A DNA stretch of 64,000 nt from Aptenodytes patagonicus (lineage: Eukaryota > Chordata > Aves > Sphenisciformes > Spheniscidae): contig NC_134958.1 in NCBI RefSeq assembly GCF_965638725.1, forward strand, positions 22,632,336-22,696,335, given 5' to 3'. Positions 37,504-50,500 of this stretch are shown here, in pieces. Each line of letters opens with the position of its first letter. Within the stretch, counting starts at the first letter, position 1. A model generated the notes under the pieces. The model was given only the letters and a program-made list of their open reading frames with translations. It had not been told where the DNA came from and did no database searches. The position numbers were made by a program, and so were the translations under genes.

Positions 37504-40500
37504 ATGGCTTCAAAACGGCACTTGGAGTCTCTGGACCCTGTGATTTTCAACAAGCTACCTCGGCTGGAGACGGAGCCCACCGCCGGCTTCCCCAACGGCC
37601 TCTGCAAATCCAGCCCTGTGCCCAACCCTGGCTCCGAAAACCATTTCAACTACAAGGGCTCCTACTTCGCCTGCCCGCTGCAAAGCCCCGATGGCCCCGA
37701 GCAGCCCCTGGTGCGCTGGAGCCCATCGGCCGCCTACCTGCACTATGGCACCGGTGCCGGCAGCCAGCCCACGCCGGCGGAGGGGTCGCTGGTGAGCTGC
37801 CTGCTGTACCGACCCGAGAGCCTGGGGACCGGGCTGCAGCCCCCGGGCGCCGAAAAGGGCAAGGACAGCCTGATGCGGGAGCTGCTGATGGCGAGGGAGA
37901 AGTGGACCAGCCCGCCGCCGGCTCCGGGGCACCCCTTCCCGGTGAAGAAGCCGGTGGCGGTGAACAAGGCGGCCCCCCTGGCCGTCCCCAAGCCGGTGTA
38001 CAGAGCCCCGGCGTGCTTCGTGGACCCCAGGATGGCCCTGCCGCTGGGACCCCAGGCAGAGAGCCTGCAGCAGAGACCGGGGGATGCAGACTGGGCTCTG
38101 CCTGCCGCCGCCCCCACCAGCCACCCTCTCCGCCCCGGCGAGCCCCGCAGCGGCACCGGGCTGCACAAGAGGGGTCCCCACTCCGACCCTAGCCTCCCGC
38201 CGCTGCACCCCAGCCTGGCGCTGCCCGCCAAGGAGAAGGTGGGCTCCCCCATCGCCTTCTCCCCCTACTACGCCGCCTTTGAGAAATACAGGGCCCCCCC
38301 TGGTAGCCCCTTCCTGGAAGCCAGCTGCCCCGCGGCCCACAGCCAGAGGAAGGTGCCTGAGGTCCCCAGCCTCAGCCCGGACCCCTGGCTCAATCTCCAG
38401 CCGCCCACTGCCAGCCCGGCGTACCGGGAGAGGCCACCATCGTGCTACCCGCACACCCACTACCCGCTGCCTCTCCATAAGGCTGCCCTCCTCTACCACC
38501 CCCCGGCTCCCTCTGTGGAGGCACAGCCCAGCACCCTGCCTGGCGCCTACAAAGGCTTCGGCTTTGCAGGAAGCGGGGAGCCCTTCCCTGGCACTTACCT
38601 TAAGCCCCAAGCCCCAAGGAGCTACTTTCCCGGCCCCTTGGACACCTATGTGCCAAGGGCAGCCGGTGCTGGTGTGGTGGCATCACCGCCTGCCAAGTCG
38701 GCGGCGCTGCCGAGGGATGCCGAGCCGCCGCAGCGAGCCGGCTACTTGCCGAGCCCCGGCTTTGCCTTCAGCCCCGGCGACACGGCCATATTCGGCACCT
38801 CCTTCGCTGGCACGGAGCCGGGCTGCCAGCAGCACCCGGCGGAAAGTCCCCGGCGGCGAGCGGCGGCAAGGCACAACAGCGCTTTCCAACCCGTCTGTGC
38901 CCCAGAGAAGGTGCCCGGGGGCTCCGGTGGGCTCACAGAGACCTTTCCCAAAGGTGAAGGGGGCTGGGTGAAACCCAGCCGGGGAGAGCAGGAGCCCCCC
39001 TACCCAGGGAGGAGGAGGGCCAGCCCAGCCCCCCAGGAGAGCCCCCGCGGGGGACCACCGGCTCCCATCATCGTAGGGAAGGGAGATACCTGCAAGGTCA
39101 AGGATACAGCCAAGGAGCTTGTCCCCCCTTCTGCGGCTGCCTCCCCCCCGGAGGGGCTGAAAGTCCCGAGGGACGGCGAGGTTTCTCCTTCCTCCCCACC
39201 CATGCCAGTGATCAACAACGTCTTCAGCCTGGCACCTTACCGAGACTACCTGGAGGGGACCGAGGGCTCAGCCCAGGTCCCCTTCTCCAAGGAGCATCTG
39301 CGGGGGAACACCCCACCCCGAATCGCAGGGAGCAGCTGCGAGCCCGCTGCCCTCGGAGACGTCTCGGTGATGTCCAGCCTGCTGCCCACGGGGACGGCGG
39401 CCGGCCGGGCGCTGAAGACAAGCAGCAGTGCGGTCCAGAGCCAAGGGGAAAACTGTTATGGAAGGGTCCCTGAAAAGCCAAAGCTTGTGCCCCAAGACCT
39501 GGGGTCTCAGAGGGGCAGCCCCGGCGGGGCAGGGAGCGGGGAGCCGGTCCCCGAGGATGTCGCGCTGGACCTCAGCTTGAAGAAGAGACTGGTGAAAGCT
39601 GGGGAGACCCAGGGACCTGTCGGACGCACGGAGGGGACGCCAGATGGGGAGGGTGCGGAGGAGGAGAAGGAGGGTCCAGAGGGGAAGACGAGGGTGGGAG
39701 AGGGGGCCAAGCCCCCGACACTGCCCTCGCTGCTTGGGGTGGGCTCTGGGGACAAGAGCAACTTCCAGAGCTCGGCCACCTTCATGTTCAAAAAATACAA
39801 GATCCTGCGCTCCCTCCCGCCCAGCACCGTGCCCCCCCGGCAGGCTGGTAGCCCCCGTGCCCCCCGGCCCAGCCCACCGCCACCAGCCCCCTCCGGCAGC
39901 ATCCCCACACCACTGCCGCGGACCCCCTCCGCCTCCCCGCCGGCCAGCAGCCCCCCGACCCCGCAGCCCGGCCCCCAGCCCAGCACCTCCGCTCTGCGGG
40001 GGGCTCGCCTGGACCTGCAGCAGCCCCCGCTGCACGAAGCCCCCCGCGCGTCGGGAGAGGAGAGCATCTCGCTGCCCAGGCAGTGTGAGGCCCCTGCCCC
40101 GCAGACCTCCGCCGGTCAGTATTTCGCCACCCTGCACACCTCGCTCTGCGACATTATTTCATGCTCGGTGTCCAGGTCCTCCCCGGAGCTCCTGCGGGAG
40201 TGGTTGAAGAAGGCAGAGCCGGCGGAGGAGCTCGGAGAGATGCCCAAATCCCCCCCCAAGCCCAAGAACGGCTCCAAGATCCCCGAACCTCAGAAGCCCA
40301 CCAAAGGCAAGGAGATCTGGCTGGCTTTCCAGGATGTGGCCGCTCTTCTCACCAACCTGCTCTCTCAGCTGGAGACCTTCATGTTCGCTCGCAAGTGTCC
40401 TTTCCCCCACGTAGTCCGGGCAGGGGCCGTCTTCATCCCCATCCACGTGGTGAAGGAGAAGCTCTTCCCCAAGCTCGCCGGAGCCTCCGTTGACCACGTG

Positions 40501-41858
40501 CTCCAGGAGCACAAGGTGGAGCTGCGCCCCACCACGCTCTCGGAGGAGAGGCACCTGAGGGACCTGGAGCTGAAGAGCTGCACGTCACGCATGCTGAAGC
40601 TCCTGGCGCTCAAGCAGCTCCCTGACATCTACCCGGACCTGCTGAACCTCCACTGGCACGACTCCATCAGGCAGCAGCTCGGTAGGTAGCCCCGGCATCT
40701 CCGGTGGAGGGCTGGTGACACCAGTGGGTCCCTGGGACCCTTCCAGGGAAGCTCCAGCCGCATCTGCCTCCCAGATGCTGCCGTTTGGTGGGAGCATCCA
40801 TTGCTTGCGTGGTCCCTCAGCATCCTTGTCCTACCAAGGGTTCTGCGGAGCAGAATATTTAGCTTTTCTCCGTGGGTTGTGGAGAGAGAAAGCTTGAGCT
40901 GGGGGGGTGGTGGTGGAGCCGGGGGGGGTTGTCCCTGCCTGCCTGGGTGAGAAAAGTCATCCCGGGGATATCGAGGAGGTGTCGGTCACCTCCAGGCCAC
41001 CTCTCCCCCTCCAAGGGCAGCGGGACCGGGTGGCTCAGGAACACGCTGGGAGCAGGGCAGCGTGCGCGCCGCATGCCGGACCTGCCACCCACGGCTGTCC
41101 CATCCCACCGGTGACGGTCCCACCACCCCTCCCTGTCTGGATGCCCTTTTGCCGCTGCTCGAGACCATTGCCAACAACTTTATTTCTTAACAGGTTCAAG
41201 CTCGCAGGCTGGCCAGCATCCCCCCAAATAGGTGACTCTTCTTGTGTGTGCGTTTATATGTATTTATAGGATTTGTACGTAGTTACGTGAAGGGGTGTGT
41301 GTATTTGTGTGTATTTGCCACGGGGACGGGGAGGGGGCTGGGGAGGAGCACACGAGTGGCTCCGCTGCCTGGGCTGGGCTGGAGGGGGGATTTGTGGCTG
41401 AGGGGGGCTTGTTCGGGATGGGGAGGTGAAGACCCTGCCGTCCCTAACCACTCTTTCCTCTCCCAGGTAGCCCTGATGTGCAGGCACTGAAAGCTGATGG
41501 CAAAGCGATAGCCACGGGTAGCACGAAGGAAAAGGAGGCGCTAAGGACCGTGTCAAGGGCAACAGCCGAGCCGCCCGCCCGCGAGGACGGGAAGGGGACG
41601 GTCCCCCTCGTCCCCAGAGCAGGGTCCCCTCCCGGCAGCGATGCGGATGCCGAGGGGAAGCAGGCGATCACCAGCAGACCTGCAGGGAGACGCTCGGCTC
41701 CCACCGGCGGGGAGCCTTGCACCCGAGGGTGGGGACAGCTCCTCCCGGGATGCCGGTGCCTGGAGGCCACCGGCACCGCAGGGACCCTCCGAGGACGATG
41801 CTCGGGGTGGAGAACAGCGGCAGGGACGCGCGACCCAGAGGTGCCCCAGGGGCCATGA
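37504..41858 (+). CDS. C15orf39: C15orf39 orthologue, uncharacterised Pro/Ser-rich protein
   Basis: Two coding exons, 37504-40681 and 41467-41858, give a 1189-residue protein (human is about 1050). The 5' UTR starts at 37444 after a strong acceptor (tttctctctcctgttcag). The donor follows CAGCTCG (GT at 40682, phase 1) and the acceptor ctctcccag ends at 41466. The N-terminal block KR-x-LESLDPVIFNKLPRLE and NYKGSYFACP match the human protein. Residues 563-583 carry SSPPMPVINNVFSLAPYRDYL-type conservation, residues 686-694 an ALDLSLKK motif, and 873-1060 the conserved C-terminal region (CPFPHVVRAG, SVDHVLQEHKVELRPTT, LPDIYPDLLNLHW). The rest is low-complexity Pro/Ser/Ala sequence. The last exon tail of about 130 residues shows no clear similarity to the human tail as I remember it. 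Molecular function is not established; ALDLSLKK resembles a CtBP-binding PxDLS motif. Confidence 0.93.
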
Positions 41859-43275
41859 GCAGGGATGGTTGGCGTGGTACCCTGGCCCCTTGCTGTCCCA
41901 CTCCCACCTCCATCCACGACCGCCCAGGCTGCCGCCGGTGAACTGGGAGGGAATGGCTGGAGTCCCAGCGGAGCTGGGGGGCTGGAGCAGCGTTTGTACC
42001 CACAAAAGGAGCGTGGACATGGCCACGCCACCGTCCCCAGCCTCGGAGAAAGGCTGGCTACTGCAGGGATGATTTACCACGTCCCCTCCCCTCTCCTCTA
42101 ACTCGTCTCTCCTGCTTTATACACCTTGTTCCCAAGAAACATCCCTTCCTCCTGGTTTTAAATCGTTATACAGAGACTTAACACAACAGTAAGGGTCAAG
42201 GGAATCGCAACTTCTGCAGTTACAGGACTGATTTTGTTGTTGTTTTAAATGAAGACATTTTAAAAATGTTACGAATTTACCTTTATAAGGAGCTGCTGCC
42301 TTCAGGTTATGTGGGTTTTTTTTTAAAAAAATATAGTAATTTATATTTGTCTTTTTATTTAAACTCACGGCTTCACCTGTTCACTGTGCTGGACCAAGGC
42401 GGCGGGAGCGATGCCGTTCGGGCTGAGAGTTTCAGTCCCGATCGTAGCTGAAAAAGGCTGCGAGAAAGATCTAAAGACTGTTAAAGAAAACCAAACCACT
42501 TGACAACACAGACCCCAGCTGTCCCGAACGAGAACGGGGGAGATGCACATTTGGGGATGACCTTGACGGAGACGGGGCGACCCTGACGTGACTGGAGGGG
42601 CAGGAGAGGGGAGCGATGCTGCGAGACCTTGGAAGGAGAGATTGCTTCCGTCCCGCGGGCACTGAAAGGTTGATGGGCATCCCGGGAGGGATCCCAGCAG
42701 CCGAGGACGGACGGACTCCCCCTCGCCCGGTCGGCAGCAGCGGTACACAGCAGAGGCCTTACAAACTCGATACTCAGGTGTTTTTCCAGCTGATGCAGGG
42801 CGTGGAGGAACAAAATGAGGATTATTATTATTTTTTATTTCACTACAGGAAATATTTATTTTAAACTAAGAAAACGGAGGGGGGGGAGGAAAAAAAAGCC
42901 CCACTCGCACTGTACCACAGACTCTTTTTTAGCTGAAAGGTGTGTTTGCCACCCGGGGAGGCAGCGGCCGCCGCTGCCGTGTGTCCTGCGGGCGCCTTTC
43001 TGGTTTCCCCCCGGGATGTGCTGGCCGTGCAGGGGACGGGGAAGGGGGGACTGCTGTTCTCCTCACTCTCCCTTGCCACGCTGGGTCTGTGCATAGCGTT
43101 GTAAAGTGATTCGGAAAGCAGTGTTTGTTAATAATATTGTAATTTTTTTTATATATATATATATATATATATAAGGTTGCAGGGAAGAAAGTTCCTTCAC
43201 TTTATTTAATATTTTGTAAGAATATGAATTTTAAGAGGTGCCTCGCCTGATTAAAGGCTTTGGCTCGTTTTCAAA
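41859..43275 (+). other. C15orf39: C15orf39 3' UTR with polyadenylation signal
   Basis: After the TGA the sequence falls in GC and becomes AT-rich toward its end. ATTAAA at 43250-43255 follows a TATTTAATATTTTG region, and cleavage is expected about 15-25 bases later. The UTR includes an (AT)n tract at 43151-43173. Confidence 0.7.
43151..43173. repeat. (AT)n microsatellite
   Basis: About eleven AT dinucleotides after an eight-base T run, inside the C15orf39 3' UTR. Confidence 0.97.
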
Positions 43276-44076
43276 CACGCCGTGCTTTGGTTTCTGCTGT
43301 CCCGAATCGGCACCCAGCACCTCCCAGCCGGCTGGGCGGACCAAACCCCGCTGGTGACGCGCTTGCAACAAGCCATGAGCGATGTGCCCAGCCCCTCCAT
43401 CCCATCATCGGAGGGCTGGATTCAGCGTCCGACCCGCCGTTGGTTCCCCGGGGGTGCGGGGAGCCCCGTGGGTCACCCGTCGGTAAAGGAGCGCATCCCA
43501 GCGCCCGTGAGGGGTACGTCCCGAGCCCCCCGGGGTGACAGCCCGGGAGGACAGTGCTGGTGGAGGTGGCTGTGCATCAGAGACAGGGCAGGAGAGTCGT
43601 GGGGTGCAGAGGGGCTGACGCCAGTCCCCCGGTGCTCTTCTGCTCGCTGCTGGGGTGATGCACCCTGGGCTGATTCAGCGGGGACCCCCGAGACGCCCTA
43701 GCCCTAGTGAGCCCCCATCAGAAGCACGAAATCTGCCTGATCCCGAGAGCCAAACACCCCAAGGCACGTTTTTCAGACCAAATCACTCGAGCCCGGCAGG
43801 GGAACAGCACTGCCACCACCCGCTCCCTGCAAAATAAGACATTTTGAGGAGCATCCGTGGTGTTTGGGGGCTGGTGCTCGGGGAACAACCTGCCTGGAGA
43901 AACAGGCACGCGCGCTCCGTCCTCTGCCAAGGGCTTAATGAGGAGCGGAGGGAAGCTGGGACCCCTCCAGCAGGGAGGGAGCTTCACCTGGGGGAGCGCA
44001 AATTAGTTTGTGTGTTAACTGGGAGCAGCTGGAATGGAACCACCCCCCACCCCCCACCCCACCCCCCGGGAAATGA
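43276..44076. other. Intergenic spacer between C15orf39 and the mucin-like gene
   Basis: About 0.8 kb. No coding exon was seen. A C/A-rich stretch (CCCCCCACCCC words, about 44041-44068) lies just upstream of the TATA box of the next gene. Confidence 0.55.
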
Positions 44077-44084
44077 GATAAAAG
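44077..44084 (+). promoter_or_regulatory. TATA box of the SEA mucin-like gene
   Basis: GATAAAAG lies about 30 bases upstream of an inferred start near 44110 and about 50 bases before a good donor. Placement, spacing and the spliced short leader make it a credible core promoter. No CpG island is present, suggesting a regulated, tissue-restricted gene. Confidence 0.6.
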
Positions 44085-44109
44085 TGCAGGGCTGGGCTGG
44101 GGGCTTGGT

Positions 44110-44135
44110 GCTCTCTTCTCCCTGGGTGCTGCCAG
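44110..44135 (+). other. Short noncoding first exon of the mucin-like gene
   Basis: The segment ends GTGCTGCCAG followed by GTAAGG (GT at 44136). The next acceptor, cctctctgcag ending at 44491, lies 13 bases before the likely start codon. The left edge is inferred from the TATA position. Confidence 0.5.
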
Positions 44136-44504
44136 GTAAGGGGTGCTGGTGGGGTGAAGTCTTGCTCTCCCCAGTGAGGCTATCTGAGACAAGGTGGATG
44201 CTTCGGGCAGGGAATGTCTGAGCCCGAGGCTGGCTGCAGCCCTGCTCTGCACTGGGGGCCTCCCCAGCTCCTCCTGGGAGGTGCTGAGGCTTGGCATGAG
44301 CTTTCCTGAGCTGGTGAAGCTGCTCGGTGCTGCTGGAGACCAGGGAGATGTTTTGAGAAGGGGCCTCCTGTCCCCAGCTCTGGTGTGTGGGATGCTCTGG
44401 GGATGGGCCAGCCAGTGTCACTGGGGTGGGCTTGGGGAGGGGGGGAGCTTGAAGAGACCCGGCCTAAAGTTCCTGCTGTACCTCTCTGCAGCTGGGCTCT
44501 CCCC

Positions 44505-47500
44505 ATGGCCTCTCCCAGGCAGAGCCGAGGGGTAGGACCACCGGACCCCACGGACATCGCTGCCCTACAGCTGAAAATGATGTTCTATGGTGAGAAGGAA
44601 GGGGCTGTGACCACGGCCCTGGGTCCTGCTGCCAGTGTGGCTGCTGCTGCCAGCAGGCTGTGGTGCAAAGCCTTCCTGGTGCTGGCCATCTGCCTGTCTG
44701 CCACTGCTCTCCCGTACAGCCTGGGGTCTCTGGCTGCTCCACCCCGGGCCCCCCTGGGCTCCCTGCCTCCTTCCCACGCTCGGCCGGGCTTGCCAGCCTC
44801 CCAGAGAGGGACAAGTGATGATCTGGTGGCAACACGTGGGGACCTGCTCAACTACCCAGTGATGCAGCAGCGTGGGAGGGCGCTGACGGGCTCTGTGGGC
44901 ACCCCAGGCTGCTTCCTGGGGGTTGAAGGAGACATGACCCATGGGACAGATGCTGAGGGCTGGAGCCTGGGGACACCGACCACGGCCACTGCCTCTCCCT
45001 CGACAGCTCAGACCTTACCACAGTGGCACTCTGAATCCAGGCATGGGGAAGGGCTCAGGTTGGGCACAGCAGCGGCTGTGACGCTGACCCCTGCACCGTG
45101 GCTTGGCACAGGGGTGCCTGCTACCTCGGCTCGGCTCCTCCAGACCACCCGTGGCCCCAGCCTTGGCTCCCGGCACCACTTTGCTCTGGGAAACCTCCAC
45201 GGCACAGGACCAGGCTCGCACAATCCAGCGTGGGTGCCTGCAGTGACCTCAGCCCATGGCCTCGGGCAGCCAGCGGGCACGGCAGAGCCCCAGAGCCCAG
45301 GGGGGAGGTCTGAGGGCACCCCTCGTGCTGAGGGTGAGCCAGCTGCTTGGGTCCCTGCTGCCTCCCCGGCACGGCGGCAGGCTCCCTCCCTGCCCACGGC
45401 TGTCTCTGGCCCCTCTGCAGCGGCTGCCTTGCTGGAGGTGGTGCCCACCCAGCTGGTCTCACCTGAAGGGGCTGCTGGGGGGGCTCGTGTCCCATCTGAT
45501 GCCCCAGCACATGCGGGGTCAGCATGGACATTGATGGGTACTCCCTCACAGAGCCACAGCACAGCGGACCAGCCCAGAGGTGACCAGATGCCGGCCCTTG
45601 GGGCATCCCCTGACCATCGGACCATGCCCCACAGAGCAGACCTCAGCTTGGCTGCGAGCTCTAAGCCTCCTGCTGTGGTCACAGCCAGCGATTCGCCTTC
45701 TTGGGCCAGAGTTGTGACAGCAGCACAGGCTCCCAGCAGCGTGCCTGTGTCTGATCAATCTACAGCCAGTGGCTTCTCTGACGTCCAGCATGGAGCTTCA
45801 GTTGCCGGAGCCACAACGAGGAGCTTCAATGGGCAGAAGGAAGAAGTGAGACCAAGCCCCGGCCTGCCTGACCTTGGTACGGGCAAGGACCACGCCGCTG
45901 CTCCTCACCTGGTGCCCCTTCCAGGGGTGACTTCAGCTCTGCCAACAGAAAGGACGTCCAGCTCAACCGAAATGCATCCCGGCACTGTGTGGGTGCCCTC
46001 TGCCGTGACACCTGAGATGCTCTGGGACACACAGCCTACTGGCACCTTCCTGCATGGAGAAGCTGCTCTACTGGTGGATGCCGTCTTGGCCAAGGTCCCA
46101 GGAAATGGCTCTGGACTTCTGGCCACCGTCTTGGCATCACTTCCCAGTGCTGCGTTGGCTCGTGATGTCAACCACCCGCAAGTGCTGGCTCCCTTCCTTC
46201 CTACAGCGGAGTCTGGGGGACCTGCTGTCACCTCGGGGAAACTGAGTGATCTGTCTTCCCCCCCTGCACAGCAGGCTCTGCTGACATCCACTGAAGCCCA
46301 CCCTTCCCCTGCTCAGACCAGAGCCCCCAGTGCTGCAGGCCCCACCGTGGCTGGGGTGAGCTCGGCAGCCCCTGATGCCATCCCAGACCCTGGAACAACC
46401 AAAGCCCCCTGCAAGGATGGAGCTGCTATGGTGGCTTCCCCCTCTCCGAGAGCTGCAGGTGTGACACATGGCTCCCCCCTGGGGTCACCTACCCAGAGGC
46501 CATCTCTACATCCAGATCCCTTCCTCACAACAGCATCCAAGGATGGACCTGCTGCAGGGCAACACCAGGCCATGGAGGTGGCAGAGATGAGTGTGCTGCC
46601 TGGACAGGTGGCTGTGGAAGAAGCTGGGCACAGTGAGCCCAGGACAGCATCGGTAGGACCCACCGCTGCTCCGGCAGGACCTCCAGGGCCCACCCATGCC
46701 AGCCCAGGCTCTGTGCCTCCTCCCAGCTCCAAGAACCCTGCTCCGGAGCATTGCTCTGAGGCTGTGCACCACACCGCCACCACGAGCTTGCCATCTCCAT
46801 CCTACCTGCTGACTTCCACTGGAGCTGTGCTTGCAGCCAGCTCCCCGCTCAGCTCTCAGACCCTGGCTGCACCAGCAGGAGCGACCCTTGATGCTCGGTC
46901 CACGTCAGGTCACCCCGTCACCTCCCAGCACCCCTCCGCAGTCAGAGAGCATCTCCCTGCAGCTGCAGGAGAGGCCTTCACCCCAGCTAAGCTGATGACG
47001 ATAGGCAAACCTGGCTTGCCGGGGGTGAAGCCCCCTGCATCCCCCTCCCCTGGGCTCCCCTCTCCTGCACAGCCTCTGCCCGCGCGTGTGCTGCCCTTGC
47101 AGTTCCGGCTGTTGGGCATTGCTTACACGGAGGCTCTGAGCAGCAGGGCTTCAGGGAGCTACAGGGAGCTGGAGGAAGAAGTGAGACTGATGGTGAGTGC
47201 AGGAGCTGTTCGGTGGAGGTATCGGTACTTCTGGGTGCAGGGGGTGCAGCTGAGAGGCTACTGCAGCAATTGCAGCAAGCCCTGCTGGGGTGAGGAGCCT
47301 GCAGGCTGCATCAGCCTTGGCTTGGTCTATCACCCACCTAGGCACGGTGGAGACAAGTAAATCCCTGGCACTGTTCCACTGGAGCTGGACTGGGGACGCT
47401 TGGCTTGAGGTGGGCCTGGCCGCCCCTCACCTCTAGCAGCTAACAGGGCCGTTGCATACTGTGTTGGTGCTGGGGTATTCCCTCCTGGGTGCTGTTTCTA

Positions 47501-50500
47501 GGCTGATGGGAGCCCTGGGTATGCCAACTCAGCCATGACCATCCCCGGAGGCCTGGCATACCCTGGGGTACCGGCATGCCCTACCCTAAGCAAACTGAGC
47601 TGACTTCCCTCTGTATTTATTGCACACCTCCTGGTATATGTCCCCTTTGCATGGGGGAGCTTGTAAAAGCTTCTCAGTTAACAGGCGCTTCTTTCTTCCA
47701 GCTAACCCAAATGCTGTCCACCTATGAGACCTTCCTGCAGGCAAATGTCCTCGGGTTTATGTGAGTATGCAGCTCTGCCCTGGGGCAACAGATGGAGAGG
47801 GGTGGGTTTGGCTTGGAGGGAAGGGTTTGCCCAGCAAAATGCCCCAGCCAGGTCTTGTGAGGGGCCATGCTCCCTCCACAGGGTCCCAAGGGATCCCTGG
47901 TTGAAAGTGTCTGAAGCTCCAGATGAAGCCACCTGAGACCTCTCTTTGGGTGGGGTGTTAATGTGAGGATGATGGGGCTCTAAAGCTGCTCCCGAAGGGG
48001 AGGTGGGCTGCCCATCATTTCATCTCCCTCCCAGGAACGGCTCGGTGGTCGTGCGAGGGGAGGCTCTGTTCCGGGGGGATGCTCCTGTTCCCACCAACTC
48101 CCACCTCATCCGGACGATCGTCACAGAGGCGAGCAGGGGAAGGAGCATCTTCAGCTGGCAACTGGATCCACGATCTGTCCAGTCCAGTGGTAAGCTGTGG
48201 AGATCTTCCCACAGCAGAGCTGCTGCTGTCAGGTGTCCTCCCTATACCTATATCAAAGCCAAATCCTGCCCAGTTCGGACTTCAGGCTTCACCTTCACTT
48301 AACATCCCTTCTCCTGACCCACGCAAAACCCTTTAGCGTTAAGGATGCCGGAGACCACATCTGCAGGAGTTGGAGCTGTGTGGTCCAGTGCTTCTGCTAA
48401 ACTATCTGGCTTCCCCTCCAGGACCTGCTTCTCCTGTCCTGGGAGGTGGTACATCCCCCGTCCTTCCCACCACAGAAGGTATTCATCTTCACTCAGCTGC
48501 CCTGCTGGCTTCCGCTTTCCGCGTGTGGCGGAGGATGAGCTCAAGGCTGACTGGTATCTCCCAAGGAAGGTGAAGGAACAGGTATGGGCATAACTGTCTT
48601 CTGAACTCTTTTAGGCTTCAGCCTGGAGAACCTGGACCCAGAGAAGCTGTCCATCTCTCTCACTGTCTTCCAGCTTGGGAGGAGCAAGACAGACCCCCTG
48701 GAGAGGCTGATCGGCAAGGTACGGCAAGCCTTGGCGGCTCTTCCAAAGGATGATGCTGGGAAAATGGGCACAGGCTGGCTGCTGCGCTGCCTGCACGCTG
48801 GGATAACGCGCACTAAAGCGGGCGCAGGGTTGAGAGCTCGTCTCCTCTTCCTCTAGGTGACTTGGTCTCTCAGTGCCCTCTACCGTGTGAGGAACTTCAC
48901 TTTTACCCGGCTCAGGTATGGGACGCAACTACCCCTCTCCAAAGCTCTTCGTTAAATTACCTTCACTACCTCTTGTGCGCTCTGCAGCTAATTAGCCATG
49001 CTGCAAAGATGGAGGGGACGAGTTGTGCAGCCCGAGGAAACCGGGGAGGGTGATGTGCAGCTGGTGGCAAACACTGTAACTGAGCACCTTCCCTGGGCTT
49101 GAGTAGTCATGAGCTGCTGGAAAAAAGACCAGCAAGGACGTGCTTGGTGAGCCTGGTCCCAGCTCTCCTGCCTTGCTTAGAGCCCTTCTCTCCCCTTAGA
49201 AACCTCAGTGGGGACCTGGAGATCACCGGAGATGTCTACCTCGACACGATCGTCCATGCTGATGTTGCAGATGTTCTGCAAGCCTTGACAGCTCTCGCAA
49301 CCTGCTCTGTGGACCTGACCTCCCTCTCGGTGGAGGGTAAGGACAGTCCCTGTGTGTGGTGGGGCTCGCTGCCAGCTCTGCTCACCCAGCACTCATGTCT
49401 TGCCTCTTCAGGAGCCAGGCTTCACCTGCAGGTTTACCCGGTCTCCTTCCTCATCACGAACAGACACTTCAGCGAGGACCTTCTGGATCCACTTGCTACA
49501 GAGCACCAGGAGCTCACCAGAGACCTTAGTGATGCGGTAGGCATGGCTGGTGGGAGGGGGCCAGGGTCCTCGCAGGGTGCTGAGAAAAGGAGGCTGAGGA
49601 CCACTGGAGGAAGAGGGACTGCTTTGGGGTTGCCCAAACCAGCCCCTCAACTCCAGTGCTGTGGCTGATACCTGCTGAAGGCAGGCACCGAGGCTTTAGT
49701 GGCAGGATGTTTTCTCTCCACTGACAGTGGTTCAGGCCACCACAATGCAGCCAGGGACCTGGAGGTGCTGCAGGACTGCAGCTGCCCTGTGTCCCTGCTG
49801 TAGTGGCTGTCCCAGCTCCATCATGGCCATGGAAGTGGTGGTCTGGCTGGGTGAAACACCCCAAAGGTTGGTGGGGAGCTGAGCAAAGCCTCTCTTCCAG
49901 GTGGCGAGAGCCCTGAGGGACCATAGGAGCTTCCTGCAAGTGGTGATAAGAGGATTCCTGTGAGTGGGAGCAGAGGGTCTGCTGGGGCAGGGGTGTACAG
50001 AGCCAGGGAGGTCTCCCTACAGACATCAACCAACAGGTCACGGCTGTCAGGTGTAGCATCTCAGCCACAGAAGGGTTTGCAGCAGGCAGCTGAGGTCAAG
50101 CATTTACCCACTGTCTCAGGAGTTGACTTGCCAGACCCCCAGGGATGTCCCTTCCATCCCAAAGAGCAGATGCAAAACCAATACCTCCCTGAGGGCAGAG
50201 GTATCCCCGTGGAGCCCCTCTGAACAAAACCAGCTGGGAGTCTGGCTGTGCCCACGGCCACAGCTCAGCACGTGGCTTGCGGGGTCACGGTGGGACTGGC
50301 AGCTGCTGGAGCTCTTCCCAACCCTGTCCACAGGCCTGGTTCCTTGATCTGCCATGGGGATGTGGTCTTCCAACACCCTGCTCCGACCAGCCTGGAAGTT
50401 TTGGAGGCACTTGTGCTCTCAGTTGGGCCAAACAAGGCTTTGGCTGGTTCAGACTTCCAGGTGGACCCGTACTCTCTTGCTGTGGGAGGTAAGCTTCCCT

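Noticed and set aside
40682-40689. C15orf39 ending at TAG 40687-40689
   Set aside because: GGTAGGT is a donor directly after the conserved QQLG. The mammalian protein continues past this point in another exon, and an in-phase acceptor with an open frame is present at 41467.
44385-44504. Upstream in-frame ATG at 44385 as start of the mucin-like protein
   Set aside because: It lies in sequence best explained as intron, upstream of a good acceptor ending at 44491. The ATG at 44505 is the first after that acceptor.
47193-47360. Continuation of the large mucin exon to the stop at 47360
   Set aside because: A strong donor (GTGAGT) follows the SEA1 helix at 47193. The 59-base exon that completes the SEA fold starts at 47702 in matching phase, and the read-through sequence is Cys/Trp-rich and not SEA-like.
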